A stretch of DNA of 13,229 bases from Candidatus Competibacteraceae bacterium (GTDB lineage Bacteria; Pseudomonadota; Gammaproteobacteria; Competibacterales; Competibacteraceae), in NCBI GenBank assembly GCA_020445045.1, contig JAGRHI010000177.1, positions 8,395 through 21,623 on the forward strand, written 5' to 3'. Numbering within the stretch: position 1 is the stretch's first letter; each line of letters starts with the position of its first letter. The notes beneath the pieces were generated by a model. The model was given only the letters and a program-made list of their open reading frames with translations. It searched no databases and had not been told where the DNA came from. The position numbers were made by a program, and so were the translations under genes. This document shows positions 1 through 7,756 of the stretch, one piece after another.

Positions 1-941
1 TGTTGATCTTCCTGATCACGGTGTTTGTGGTCAGCGAAGTGCTGATCGGCCGCGAGATGATGGGCAAGGACACCGCTATCGGCCAGTTGCAACGCATCGT
101 CGAGCACCTGGAAGGCTTGGCCGGCGACGCCGAACAGGAAGCGAAGCGGCTACACGGGCGAGTCCAGGGTCTGGAACGCACGGTCGGCGAGCGAGACGCG
201 CTGTTGGCGCAATTGCGCAACGAACTGGCGGCGGTGCGCATGGCGCAGTCGGCGCTGAGCGTCGATAAAAACAAGGCGGAACAGGCCGCCACCGGCGCCC
301 AGGAGTTGGCGGCGCTACTCAGCGCTCGGGCCGAACGCCTGGCCAACGAACTGGAACGGCTTAATCAAGCCCTGGCGGCCAACCAGGACGAACTGGCGCA
401 ACGCGACGCCGTCATCGTCCAGCAGAAGGGTCGGATCGAGGCGCTGGACAGCGCGCTTAAAAAGCGGCTGTTGGAGCGGGTCGAGGAATTGGAGAAGTAC
501 GCCAGCGATTTCTTCGGCCGGCTGCGCGAGGTGTTCGCCGGCAACCCCGACATCAAGGTGGTGGGCGACCGCTTCGTGTTCCAGTCCGAAGTGCTGTTCC
601 CTTCTGGCGAGGCCACGCTGTCGCCGGGGGGACGCGGCGACCTGGACAAATTCGCCATGGTCTACCAGCAATTGGCCGCCCGTCTGCCGCCGGATTTGCC
701 GGTGATCATCGAAGTGCAGGGCCACACCGACCGGGTGCCGATTCGTGGTCGTTTTCCCTCCAACTGGGAGCTGTCCACCGCGCGCGCGCAGGAGGTGGTG
801 AATTATCTGATCCAGCAGGGTATTCCACCACAGCGGCTGGCGGCGGTCGGCATGGCGGAATATCACCCGATCGATCCGGCGGACAACCCGGAGGCGTACC
901 GCCGCAATCGCCGCATCGAGTTGAAGATCACCAGCCGTTAA
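1..941 (+). CDS. OmpA/MotB-like peptidoglycan-binding membrane protein, 5' end missing
   Basis: The frame is open from the window edge (first full codon at base 3), and 312 residues are visible before the TAA at 939. The visible start, MIFLITVFVVSEVLIG, looks like the inner part of an N-terminal membrane helix, so the true start lies upstream; the first visible codon is TTG and should not be taken as the start. Residues about 22-165 are rich in Glu, Arg, Ala, Leu and Gln and read as a long coiled coil. Residues about 185-310 form an OmpA C-terminal domain, with GHTD at 240-243, NWELSTARA at 254-262 and RRNRRIEL at 300-307. In this family Asp243 and Arg261 are the positions expected to hold the diaminopimelate of peptidoglycan. 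Proteins of this build are usually tied to the inner membrane with the OmpA domain in the periplasm, often beside a MotA/ExbB-like partner; none is visible here. A role in anchoring the envelope is inference. Confidence 0.85.
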   Translation, partial: LIFLITVFVVSEVLIGREMMGKDTAIGQLQRIVEHLEGLAGDAEQEAKRLHGRVQGLERTVGERDALLAQLRNELAAVRMAQSALSVDKNKAEQAATGAQELAALLSARAERLANELERLNQALAANQDELAQRDAVIVQQKGRIEALDSALKKRLLERVEELEKYASDFFGRLREVFAGNPDIKVVGDRFVFQSEVLFPSGEATLSPGGRGDLDKFAMVYQQLAARLPPDLPVIIEVQGHTDRVPIRGRFPSNWELSTARAQEVVNYLIQQGIPPQRLAAVGMAEYHPIDPADNPEAYRRNRRIELKITSR

Positions 942-951
942 GGCGTAAAAT
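921..951 (+). promoter_or_regulatory. possible weak sigma-70 promoter for rraA
   Basis: TTGAAG at 921-926 and TAAAAT at 946-951 lie 19 bp apart, at the very end of the upstream gene and just past its stop. The -10 hexamer is fair, but the -35 is only partial and the spacing is long. Transcription would begin about 45 bases before rraA. rraA could equally be read through from the upstream gene, since no terminator is seen in the 61-bp gap. Confidence 0.22.
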
Positions 952-1002
952 AAGTAGGGTAAACTTCAAGATTCCTGTCCCCAAGCCGCGAGAGTAGCCC
1001 TC

Positions 1003-1482
1003 ATGGATTTCAAGACGACCGACCTGTGCGATGAATTTTCCGATCGCCTGCAAATCGCCGAGCCGATTTTCGGTGATTACGGTGGCGAAGTGATGTTTTG
1101 CGGTCCCATCGTGACCCTGAAGGTGTTCGAGGACAATTCCCTGGTTCGCGCCGCGCTGCAAGAGCCGGGCGCGGGCCGGGTGCTGGTGGTGGATGGTGGC
1201 GGCTCGATGCGCTGCGCGTTGCTGGGCGACCAGCTCGCCGAACTGGCCGAGGAGAACGACTGGGCCGGCGTGGTGGTGAACGGCGGTATCCGCGATTCCG
1301 CCGCCATCGCCGAAATCGGTATTGGCGTCAAGGCGTTGGGCGTGCATCCGCTCAAGAGCGTCAAGCGCGGCATCGGCGAGCGGGATATTCCGGTGCGCTT
1401 TGCCGGCGTGACTTTCCTGCCCGGCCACTACCTTTACGCCGACGAGGATGGTTTGCTGGTGTCCGAAGAACCACTGCTCTGA
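1003..1482 (+). CDS. rraA: RraA family protein (RNase E regulator / aldolase-fold)
   Basis: This complete 159-residue protein has the usual RraA length. It matches the family along its whole length, including VDGGGSMRCALLGD (63-76), VVNGGIRDS (91-99), GVHPLKS (113-119) and the ending YLYADEDGLLVS. In E. coli, RraA binds RNase E and lowers mRNA decay. The same fold also serves 4-hydroxy-4-methyl-2-oxoglutarate aldolases, which use a D-X20-R-D motif; here Asp76, Arg97 and Asp98 fit that spacing exactly, so an aldolase or oxaloacetate decarboxylase activity cannot be ruled out. The ATG at 1003 has only a weak purine stretch upstream but gives the standard N-terminus (MDFKTTDLCDEF). The gene lies 61 bp after the OmpA-like gene and is followed by a strong terminator. 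The RraA call rests on similarity and length; which activity dominates is not decidable from sequence. Confidence 0.93.
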   Translation: MDFKTTDLCDEFSDRLQIAEPIFGDYGGEVMFCGPIVTLKVFEDNSLVRAALQEPGAGRVLVVDGGGSMRCALLGDQLAELAEENDWAGVVVNGGIRDSAAIAEIGIGVKALGVHPLKSVKRGIGERDIPVRFAGVTFLPGHYLYADEDGLLVSEEPLL

Positions 1483-1505
1483 AATGTGCCGGGTTTTGAG
1501 AATGA

Positions 1506-1543
1506 CGGAGGGGAAGACCGACCGGTTCTCCCCTCCGGTTTTT
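1506..1543 (+). terminator. intrinsic terminator after rraA
   Basis: A perfect 9-bp inverted repeat (CGGAGGGGA at 1506-1514, TCCCCTCCG at 1529-1537) continues inward with further pairing (AGACCG against CGGTTCT with one bulge), then GTTTTT at 1538-1543. It ends the plus-strand rraA transcript 24 bases past the stop. On the minus strand, where the exonuclease gene ends at 1585, the same hairpin is followed by TCATTCTC and has no clear U tract, so it would work less well in that direction. Confidence 0.85.
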
Positions 1544-1584
1544 CAGGGGCCGATGCCGCGGAATGGCCGTGGATGGGATGGCGC

Positions 1585-3708
1585 TTAGAACTGCCGCTGT
1601 CGCGCCCGCACCTCGACGATGGTCGAGGCGGCGGCGATCGCCTGCCCCAGGGTCGTGATTTCCATGTCTTCCAGCAGTTCCAACATGCGCACCAAGACCC
1701 CGGCGGTGACCAGGGCATCGCCCAGCGCGGTGTGGCGGGCCGACACCCGTACCCCGAAGCGCTCGGCGATGGCGTCCAGGCTGTGCTCTGGCGCGTGGTC
1801 GTGCAGGAATACCGACAGCAGCAGGGTGTCGAGCACCGGGTTATCGAAGATGACGCCGCTTTCCGCTTCCTTCAATTGGAGAAACCTCAGATCGAACGCG
1901 GCGTTGTGCGCGATCAGCACGGCGTCGCCGACGAACTGGCGAAACTGAGGCAGCACCAGATGCGCGGGCGGCTTGCCGCGCACCATGTCGTCGGTGATGC
2001 CGTGGAACCGGGTGGAATCCTTGGGGATGGGGCGGCCGGGATCGACCAGGCGGTCGAAGGTTTCGCCGGTGAGGATGCGGCCGTTGACGATGCGCACTCC
2101 GGCGATGGAAACGATTTCGTCGCCCTCCGAGGGCTTGAGCCCGGTGGTTTCCAGATCGAACACCACATAGTCGAGCGACTTGAGCGGCCGTTCGGCCAGA
2201 TCGCCGCCCGGCGGCGGCGCTTGCAGCAGACTGAAATCGTAGAATTCCGGCCGTGGTGGCAGCTCGCTGGCCATGTGCGTGCCACGCGCCGCCAGCATCG
2301 GCACCCGCACCCGGGCCAAGCCATCGCCGGGGCGGTCGCTCCAGATCTCGCTTTGGTGATGGTCGAGCACATCGCGCACGGTGAGTTCGCCGGGGGCGCC
2401 GGGCAGCCCGGCGTCGAGCCAGCCGTCGAGCACGGCCGCCGGTAGTGGGTCGCCGCGCCAGACGATGTCGATATAGATCTGGCGCGGACCGGCCTCGGCG
2501 CCGATGTCGAAAACCTTGATGCTGGTTTGGGCGCTGATACGGCGAATCAGATATTCGTGCAATAAAATCACCGAATGACTGTCGCCGTGCAGCCACTGCG
2601 GCAGGTGGACCACGGTGACCGCGATATCCGAAGTTTCCTTCAAGCGTTGCGCCACCATTTCCAACAAGGTGGCGGACAGGTCGTCGGTCATCGGCCAGTA
2701 GCCGGTGATCACGTCACGATACTCGCGGCACAGCCGGTTCACCGTCTCGCTCAGCGCGGTACTTTCCTTGAATATCACCTCGTCGAAGGTGCGATGCGCG
2801 GCCATGTCCATATCGGGATTGACGGCCTGCATCTCCGCCGCCGCGCGCAGGTTGGCGATTGGCGCCCGCAGGCCCTCGGTGGCTTCGCGCAATAGTCGGT
2901 CGCGCTTGCCCAGCGCCGCCAGTTCCTCGGTGATGTCGTTGAAGGTAATGACATAGCCGGTGGGCGATTCCTCGGCGCCAAGGATCAGGGTCATCTGGGC
3001 GTGCAGGGTATGTTGGCCGTCGGTGGTGGCGCAGACCAGACGAGTGGTCATGCCCATCGGGTGCTGGTGGTGGCGGCCTTCGGCCACCCGCAGGCGCAGG
3101 CGGCGGAAGGCGTTGGAAATCGGGTCGCGGGTGACCATGGTGAACAGCGAGCGGCCGAGCCCGAGTTCGCCGGTGACGCGCAGGATTTTTAGAGCCAGTT
3201 GGTTGTACAGCAACACTTGGTTGTTGAGATTGCAGACCACCACGCCTTCCTGCAAATCCATCAGGATGGCTTCCAATCGGCTTTTCTGCTCCTCGACTCG
3301 CGCGGTGGCGGTGGTCATGGCCTGGAGCAATTCATGATGGTGGGCGGCGAGACGCCGGGTCAGCTCGTTGACCGCCTGAAACAACGGTCCCAACTGGTTC
3401 GGCCCGGTGTACTGGATTTCATGATCGGGATTGGCGCGCAGGGTGGTGAGCAAGCCGCGAGTCAGGCCGGTCAGCGGCGCCGCCACCAGTTGATCGCAGA
3501 AAAACCAGGCGGCGGCGATCGCGGCGACCAGGAAGAACCCGGCGACGGCCGCGTAGTGCATCAGCAAGCCCCAGGGTTCGAAGTTCGCCGCCAGCTTGCC
3601 GCCCCGAATCAGTTCGCCGAACGCCAGCCACAGTGAGATCGTGACCGCCGCCAGCGCGATGAGGGTGATGGCGACGAATATCAACGCAAAGACAAGTCGT
3701 AGTTTCAT
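1585..3708 (-). CDS. membrane-anchored PAS / pseudo-histidine-kinase / DnaQ-type 3'-5' exonuclease fusion (copy 1)
   Basis: This is a 707-residue protein. Two membrane helices lie at about 5-30 and 47-70, with a short extracytoplasmic loop. A charged, HAMP-like linker with coiled-coil character follows (about 80-145). A PAS domain spans about 145-262 (MDLQEGVVVCN, FNDITEE). Residues 268-470 resemble the dimerisation and ATPase parts of a histidine kinase, but the H-box reads TEGLRAPI with Glu278 where His is expected, and no clear N-box Asn or G1-box Asp is seen. The C-terminus (511-690) is a DEDDh exonuclease: Asp518 and Glu520 (FDLETTG), HNAAFD with Asp606, and His659/Asp664 (HTALGD). I see no clamp-binding peptide, and the anchor argues against a role as Pol III proofreader. 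The substrate could be DNA, RNA or short oligonucleotides. The start is supported by a conserved MKLRLVFAL in copy 2, although no good ribosome binding site precedes it. The gene lies 126 bp after DUF294 copy 1, with a possible terminator between. Confidence 0.88.
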   Translation of the reverse strand: MKLRLVFALIFVAITLIALAAVTISLWLAFGELIRGGKLAANFEPWGLLMHYAAVAGFFLVAAIAAAWFFCDQLVAAPLTGLTRGLLTTLRANPDHEIQYTGPNQLGPLFQAVNELTRRLAAHHHELLQAMTTATARVEEQKSRLEAILMDLQEGVVVCNLNNQVLLYNQLALKILRVTGELGLGRSLFTMVTRDPISNAFRRLRLRVAEGRHHQHPMGMTTRLVCATTDGQHTLHAQMTLILGAEESPTGYVITFNDITEELAALGKRDRLLREATEGLRAPIANLRAAAEMQAVNPDMDMAAHRTFDEVIFKESTALSETVNRLCREYRDVITGYWPMTDDLSATLLEMVAQRLKETSDIAVTVVHLPQWLHGDSHSVILLHEYLIRRISAQTSIKVFDIGAEAGPRQIYIDIVWRGDPLPAAVLDGWLDAGLPGAPGELTVRDVLDHHQSEIWSDRPGDGLARVRVPMLAARGTHMASELPPRPEFYDFSLLQAPPPGGDLAERPLKSLDYVVFDLETTGLKPSEGDEIVSIAGVRIVNGRILTGETFDRLVDPGRPIPKDSTRFHGITDDMVRGKPPAHLVLPQFRQFVGDAVLIAHNAAFDLRFLQLKEAESGVIFDNPVLDTLLLSVFLHDHAPEHSLDAIAERFGVRVSARHTALGDALVTAGVLVRMLELLEDMEITTLGQAIAAASTIVEVRARQRQF

Positions 3709-3734
3709 CAGTCACAGGAGAACGGATCGATCGG

Positions 3735-3761
3735 AAAAAGTGCGGCGATTGTCCGTCGCCG
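3735..3761 (-). terminator. possible terminator or attenuator between DUF294 copy 1 and exonuclease copy 1
   Basis: Read on the minus strand, a 6-bp stem (CGGCGA at 3756-3761 and TCGCCG at 3743-3748, 7-base loop) is followed by CAC and TTTTT (3735-3739). It sits about 27 bases upstream of the exonuclease start, inside a 126-bp gap. The stem is short and three bases part it from the U run, so strength would be partial at best. The 49-bp gap in the second cassette has no such structure. If real, it would lower exonuclease expression relative to DUF294 copy 1. Confidence 0.4.
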
Positions 3762-3834
3762 ATGCGACCGGCGCAAGTGACGACGGTGGACGGGACGGGA
3801 AAAGAGCAGCGCACGAAGATCCGCGGAGCGGACC

Positions 3835-5328
3835 TCAAAAAAGCTGGGCGGTGAACTCGTAATGGACCCGGTCGCGCAGCGCGTTGATCGAGCGGAGCGC
3901 GTCCAGCAACAGCCAGCGCTGCCGCTTACTCAGTGTTTTCGGATCGACGTAGTAGCCGACGCGGCGGCCGCTATTGAAGTCGGCAAGCTGCTTTTCCAGC
4001 AGGATCTCGGCGAGCAGCGAGAACGCCGCCGACAGGTCTTCCTGCTCGCTGGCGCTGAATACACCGAGTTTCCCGAGCGCGCGGATGCGCTCCAGCGTCG
4101 GAGTCTCCTCCACGCCTTCGCGCAGCGCCAGCAGTCGTACCGCGCCGACCAGCGGTACGGTGCCGGTGTACTTCAGATCGATTTGGCCGCGATAGTCTCG
4201 ATTGGCTTTTTCGGTGACGAAGCGGCCCAGGAAGCCCAGCGCGACGTTGTGCTGGGTTTTGTCCAAGAACATCTGTTTGAGGAAGAAAGGATTTTTTTGG
4301 ATCAGCCGGGAAACGGTCCGACGCAGTTGGTGGGCGAGTTCGACATCGCCCCAGACGGGTTGGAAGTCGAAGAAAATATCCGAGAGGCGGATGGCGACGA
4401 AGTTGCTCTTTTGGCCCCACAGCTTGATTTGCTCGATCCACTGACTGAGCGTTTTTCGCCACAGGGGGTTCACCGCCATGCAATGACCCTTGCAGTAGGG
4501 AAAGCCGATCTCGTTCAAAATCCGGCACAGTTGCTCCGCCAATTCGATATAGAACGCATCGATTCGCGTGTGCTCGCGGTCGGGGTAGTCGGCGATGATG
4601 AAGCCGTTGTCCTGATCTGGAAACAGGAAGTTCTCGCCGCGTCCGCCAGAACCCATGACGATGGTCGCCGCATGTACCGGCGGGTCGCCCCAGCCTTCCG
4701 CCGCCATCTGTTTGAGCGCCATTTCACCGATGCGCCGGTAGAGATCGTTGTTAATGCTCGTCAGCAACCGTTGGATTTCCGTGGCTGGGACGTTGTCGGC
4801 AAAGAGTGCTTGGGCCAGTTCGATCCGCGCGGCCTTCACCGCTTGCAGCCCTTCGGTTGTGCCTTCATGGCTCAGTTGCTCGATCTGATGCATGAGGCCG
4901 CCGGAAGCTGCCATCTGTATGTCCCGCAGGGACAGGATGCCGGCGAGTTGGCCCTGGTGGTCGACCACCGGTATTTGCTGGAAGTCGTGGCGGAGCAGCA
5001 CCGCGACGGCTTGGTAGAGGGGTTGCCCGCGCTGGACCGTGAGCACCGGTGCCGTCATCACCTTGTCCACTGGCGTGTCCGGCGGCACGCGGTAGGCGAC
5101 GCGCCGGGCGATATCCTGTTCGGTGATGATGCCGAGTGGGTGTCCGGCGCTGTCGGTGACCAGCGCGCAGGATTTCCGGGTGGAAGCCAGCAGTGAGACC
5201 AATTCGGCGCAATGTGTATCCGGCTTGACGATGACCGCCGCGCTCTTGGCTCGCATGGAGTCGGGAACCCGCGAGTTGAAAAAGGCGGTTCGTGAAAAGG
5301 CCGTGTGCGAGGGTTCCTTTGCCGCCAT
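3835..5328 (-). CDS. CBS-domain DUF294 nucleotidyltransferase-like protein (copy 1)
   Basis: This 497-residue protein holds a CBS pair at about 30-141 (GIITEQDIARRV; PVVDHQGQLAGILSLRDI), a helical linker, the DUF294 nucleotidyltransferase domain (about 160-300) and a DUF294 C-terminal domain (about 330-490). The catalytic signature is intact: GSGGRGE at 226-232 followed by DQDN at 238-241, the same pattern used by GlnD-like transferases to hold metal and nucleotide. CBS pairs usually bind adenine nucleotides, so allosteric sensing of AMP, ATP or a dinucleotide is likely. Longer relatives carry an N-terminal cyclic-nucleotide-binding domain, which is absent here. I chose the ATG at 5328 because GAGGAA lies 6 bases ahead of it; an in-frame TTG at 5352 would add 8 residues but has no such site. 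It leads the exonuclease gene and diverges from the symporter operon. The transferred group and the target are unknown. Confidence 0.9.
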   Translation of the reverse strand: MAAKEPSHTAFSRTAFFNSRVPDSMRAKSAAVIVKPDTHCAELVSLLASTRKSCALVTDSAGHPLGIITEQDIARRVAYRVPPDTPVDKVMTAPVLTVQRGQPLYQAVAVLLRHDFQQIPVVDHQGQLAGILSLRDIQMAASGGLMHQIEQLSHEGTTEGLQAVKAARIELAQALFADNVPATEIQRLLTSINNDLYRRIGEMALKQMAAEGWGDPPVHAATIVMGSGGRGENFLFPDQDNGFIIADYPDREHTRIDAFYIELAEQLCRILNEIGFPYCKGHCMAVNPLWRKTLSQWIEQIKLWGQKSNFVAIRLSDIFFDFQPVWGDVELAHQLRRTVSRLIQKNPFFLKQMFLDKTQHNVALGFLGRFVTEKANRDYRGQIDLKYTGTVPLVGAVRLLALREGVEETPTLERIRALGKLGVFSASEQEDLSAAFSLLAEILLEKQLADFNSGRRVGYYVDPKTLSKRQRWLLLDALRSINALRDRVHYEFTAQLF

Positions 5329-5755
5329 TCGATGTTCCTCAAGCAGTGTCAAGGCGAGATTTAGTCAAAATGTCAGCATTAGGTGTCATATTGGATGAAA
5401 ACTGGTTCAGTAAACCTAATAAAATTTTAGTTGGCTGTTGCAATTCTGGTATTTAATTACAAAAATTAGGGTAACCGTCGAAATTTTTTCCGCGGTCGCA
5501 CGCATCGGACGAACATAAAAGGGAGGTGGCTCACCAACCAGATTATTGTCGGAAACGGACTGATTTCATGGTGGCGTGTGGCACGGCTATGCGTTGGCGC
5601 GTAGATGCCCTCCATGCGATTTCCGCCCAGCCGTTCCAGGGCTTGTTAACGACTCTCTACCGCTTGCATGGGAAGCGATGAAACCGTTCGATGGTGTCAG
5701 GGTGCGTTTTGTGTTTTGCGGTTTATAGCACCAACGGTTTGGAGGAGGGATCTTT
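5329..5755. promoter_or_regulatory. divergent AT-rich control region between DUF294 copy 1 and the symporter operon
   Basis: This 427-bp stretch has no convincing gene. Bases about 5370-5480 are strikingly AT-rich against GC-rich surroundings. They include a perfect 10-bp palindrome, TAAAATTTTA, at 5420-5429. On the minus strand, TTGCAA (5438-5443) and TATTAG (5416-5421), 16 bp apart, form a plausible promoter for DUF294 copy 1. TTGCAA is its own reverse complement, so it could also serve as a -35 on the plus strand, with a poor AAAAAT at 5461-5466; that would leave a symporter leader of nearly 300 bases. I cannot name an operator or activator site with confidence. Confidence 0.5.
5741..5748 (+). 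promoter_or_regulatory. strong ribosome binding site of the symporter gene
   Basis: GGAGGAGG lies 7 bases before the ATG at 5756. It settles this start over upstream in-frame or near-frame candidates and suggests efficient translation of the transporter. Confidence 0.85.
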
Positions 5756-7723
5756 ATGTCAGCGAAAGTCATCTGGCTTTTTGCCTTCGTGGCGCTCTAC
5801 TGGACCTACTGTATTTACTGGGGAATTCGTGGCGCCCGCATGGCCAAGACGGCAAGCGATTACTTTATCGCCGGCCGGCAACTCTCTTTATGGGTGTTCG
5901 TGTTGGCCGCCACGGCGACCTCATTTTCCGGTTGGACCTTCATGGGTCATCCGGGGCTGGTCTACCGTGACGGCTTCCAATACGCCTACGCTTCGTTCTA
6001 CACCATCACCATTCCCCTCACCGGGGTGATCTTCCTGAAACGGCAATGGATGCTGGGTAAGCGCTTCGGTTATGTCACGCCAGGCGAAATGCTGGCGGAC
6101 TATTTCCGCGGTGACTTCATCCGCATCCTGACGGTGGTGGTGGCGCTGTTCTACTCAATCCCTTATCTGGGCGTGCAATTGGGCGCGTCCGGCTATCTGT
6201 TCAATGTATTGACCGACGGTCTGGTCAGCGAAGAGTTCGGCATGTGGCTGTTATCCATCGTCGTGCTGGTTTATGTCGCTTCGGGTGGCCTGCGCGCGGT
6301 GGCCTACGTCGATACCATGCAATGCATCCTGCTGGCGGTGGGCATCGTCATCACCGGCGTCATCGCCCTCAACGCCGTCGGCGGCTGGGATTCGTTGAAC
6401 GCCCTGATGGCGAAGCTGGGTCAGACCGACATCGGCAAATGGGGCACGACCAAGGGTTACGGCGGGGGCGATTACAACGCCTACCTTGCCGTGCCGGGCG
6501 TCATTCAATGGACCGCCGGTCTGGGCAAGGAAACGCCGGTGGGCGGTTTGTGGACCGGCGTCATGATCCTGACCTACATGTTCGCGCTGATGGGGATCCA
6601 GTCGGCCCCGGCGTTCACCATGTGGTCGTTCTCCAACACCAACCCGAAACCGTTCGCGCCGCAGCAAGTGTGGGCGTCGTCCTTCGGCATCGGCCTGATT
6701 CTGTTCTTCTTTACCGCCTTCCAGGGCATGTCGGCCCATTTCCTCGGCGCGAGCCCGCGGTTTAACGAGGCGGGGATCGCCATCCTCAACATCATTCCCG
6801 ACACGGTGGCGGCGAAGCCCGACTCGCTGGTGCCGAACTACTTCAACCTGATCGGCGATACCATGCCCTGGTTGGTGGGCCTGCTCGCCGTATGCGCGCT
6901 GGCGGCAATGCAGTCAACCGGAGCGGCCTACATGTCCACCGCCGGCGGTATGCTGACCCGCGATCTCTACAAGCGCTATCTGAATCCCGAAGCGACTCAC
7001 GTCACCCAGAAGTTGTTCGGCCGGTTCGGCGTCGCCTTTATCGTCATCTCCGCCCTGATGGTGGCGACCTTCTCCAAGGATGCGCTGGTGCTGTTGGGTG
7101 GGCTGGCCGTTGCTTTCGGCTTGCAGATGTGGATACCGTTGGTCGCGGTCTGCTATTTTCCTTGGATTACTCGCGCCGGGGCGAGCTGGGGGCTGCTGGC
7201 CGGTCTGATCGGCGTGGCGATGACCGACTCCATCGGACAGGATCTGTTCGGCGCCGCCCTGCCCTGGGGCCGTTGGCCGCTGACCATTCACTCGGCCGGT
7301 TGGGGCATCTTCCTCAACATCGGCGTCTGCCTCGCCATCTCGGCGATGACGCAAGACGCGGAAGATCATGCCCACAAGATGAAGTTCCACGACTTCCTGC
7401 ACGAGCATGCCGGGTTGCCGGAATCGAAGCGGGGCCTGATCCCGATCGCTTGGGGCATTACGCTGGCCTGGTTCTTCTTCGGCATCGGCCCCGGCTGCGT
7501 CATCGGCAACTGGATCTTCGGTGCGCCCAATGCCGGTCTTGAGGGCTGGACATTCGGCATCCCGTCGATCTGGGCCTGGCAGATCCTGTTCTGGTTGCTC
7601 GGGGTCGGGATGATGTGGTTCCTGGCCTATAAGATGGAGATGTCGACGGTGCCATCGACCGAGGTCAAGGCGCTCGTCGAAGACATCGGCGACATCAAGC
7701 GCGGCGAGGTGGCCAGGTCGTGA
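5756..7723 (+). CDS. sodium:solute symporter family (SSF/SLC5) transporter, probably for a small carboxylate
   Basis: This 655-residue integral membrane protein has about 13 hydrophobic segments. Family marks include YFIAGRQLSLWVFVLAATAT (residues 36-55) leading into the first core helix, the GGLRAVAYVDTMQ stretch (177-189) and the AAMQSTGAAYMSTAGGMLTRDLY stretch (383-405), which belongs to the Na+-site helix of the LeuT-like fold. SSF members bring solutes in with Na+. The protein is longer than ActP acetate permeases, with an added C-terminal portion containing a His/Asp-rich cytoplasmic loop (about 530-560) and two more hydrophobic stretches. It has no fused kinase domain of the CrbS kind. 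DUF294 and DnaQ-like exonuclease genes often lie beside acetate-type SSF transporters in proteobacteria, so acetate or a related acid is my best guess, but the substrate cannot be read from sequence. It is the first gene of a three-gene operon and is preceded by a strong ribosome binding site. Confidence 0.9.
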   Translation: MSAKVIWLFAFVALYWTYCIYWGIRGARMAKTASDYFIAGRQLSLWVFVLAATATSFSGWTFMGHPGLVYRDGFQYAYASFYTITIPLTGVIFLKRQWMLGKRFGYVTPGEMLADYFRGDFIRILTVVVALFYSIPYLGVQLGASGYLFNVLTDGLVSEEFGMWLLSIVVLVYVASGGLRAVAYVDTMQCILLAVGIVITGVIALNAVGGWDSLNALMAKLGQTDIGKWGTTKGYGGGDYNAYLAVPGVIQWTAGLGKETPVGGLWTGVMILTYMFALMGIQSAPAFTMWSFSNTNPKPFAPQQVWASSFGIGLILFFFTAFQGMSAHFLGASPRFNEAGIAILNIIPDTVAAKPDSLVPNYFNLIGDTMPWLVGLLAVCALAAMQSTGAAYMSTAGGMLTRDLYKRYLNPEATHVTQKLFGRFGVAFIVISALMVATFSKDALVLLGGLAVAFGLQMWIPLVAVCYFPWITRAGASWGLLAGLIGVAMTDSIGQDLFGAALPWGRWPLTIHSAGWGIFLNIGVCLAISAMTQDAEDHAHKMKFHDFLHEHAGLPESKRGLIPIAWGITLAWFFFGIGPGCVIGNWIFGAPNAGLEGWTFGIPSIWAWQILFWLLGVGMMWFLAYKMEMSTVPSTEVKALVEDIGDIKRGEVARS

Positions 7724-7756
7724 CGTCGTGGTGATCGACCGGTCATTGGGGGAGGG

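Noticed and set aside
1486..2445. 319-codon open frame on the plus strand
   Set aside because: It runs through the rraA terminator and antisense to the exonuclease domain of copy 1; low-complexity His/Gln/Gly-rich translation.
1585..3708. Calling the exonuclease fusions dnaQ (Pol III epsilon)
   Set aside because: The domain is DnaQ-like, but the membrane anchor, PAS and kinase-like parts and lack of a clamp-binding motif argue against the replicative subunit.
3810..3840. Hairpin AGATCCGC-GGA-GCGGACCT with nearby A run
   Set aside because: On the minus strand the T run comes before the hairpin, not after it, so it is not a terminator for DUF294 copy 1.
3862..5196. 444-codon open frame on the plus strand
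   Set aside because: It lies wholly opposite DUF294 copy 1, shows no recognisable domain and reflects the GC-rich codon pattern of the true gene.
5577..5592. Sigma-54-like site TGGCACGGCTATGC before the symporter
   Set aside because: The GG and GC elements are one base too close (11 rather than 12 apart) and the TTGC part is poor.
5568..5681. 37-codon open frame just upstream of the symporter
   Set aside because: It has no ribosome binding site and an ordinary-looking peptide; a leader peptide cannot be supported.
5756..7723. Calling the symporter actP
   Set aside because: It is about 100 residues longer than ActP with an added C-terminal part, and the usual small DUF485 partner is absent.
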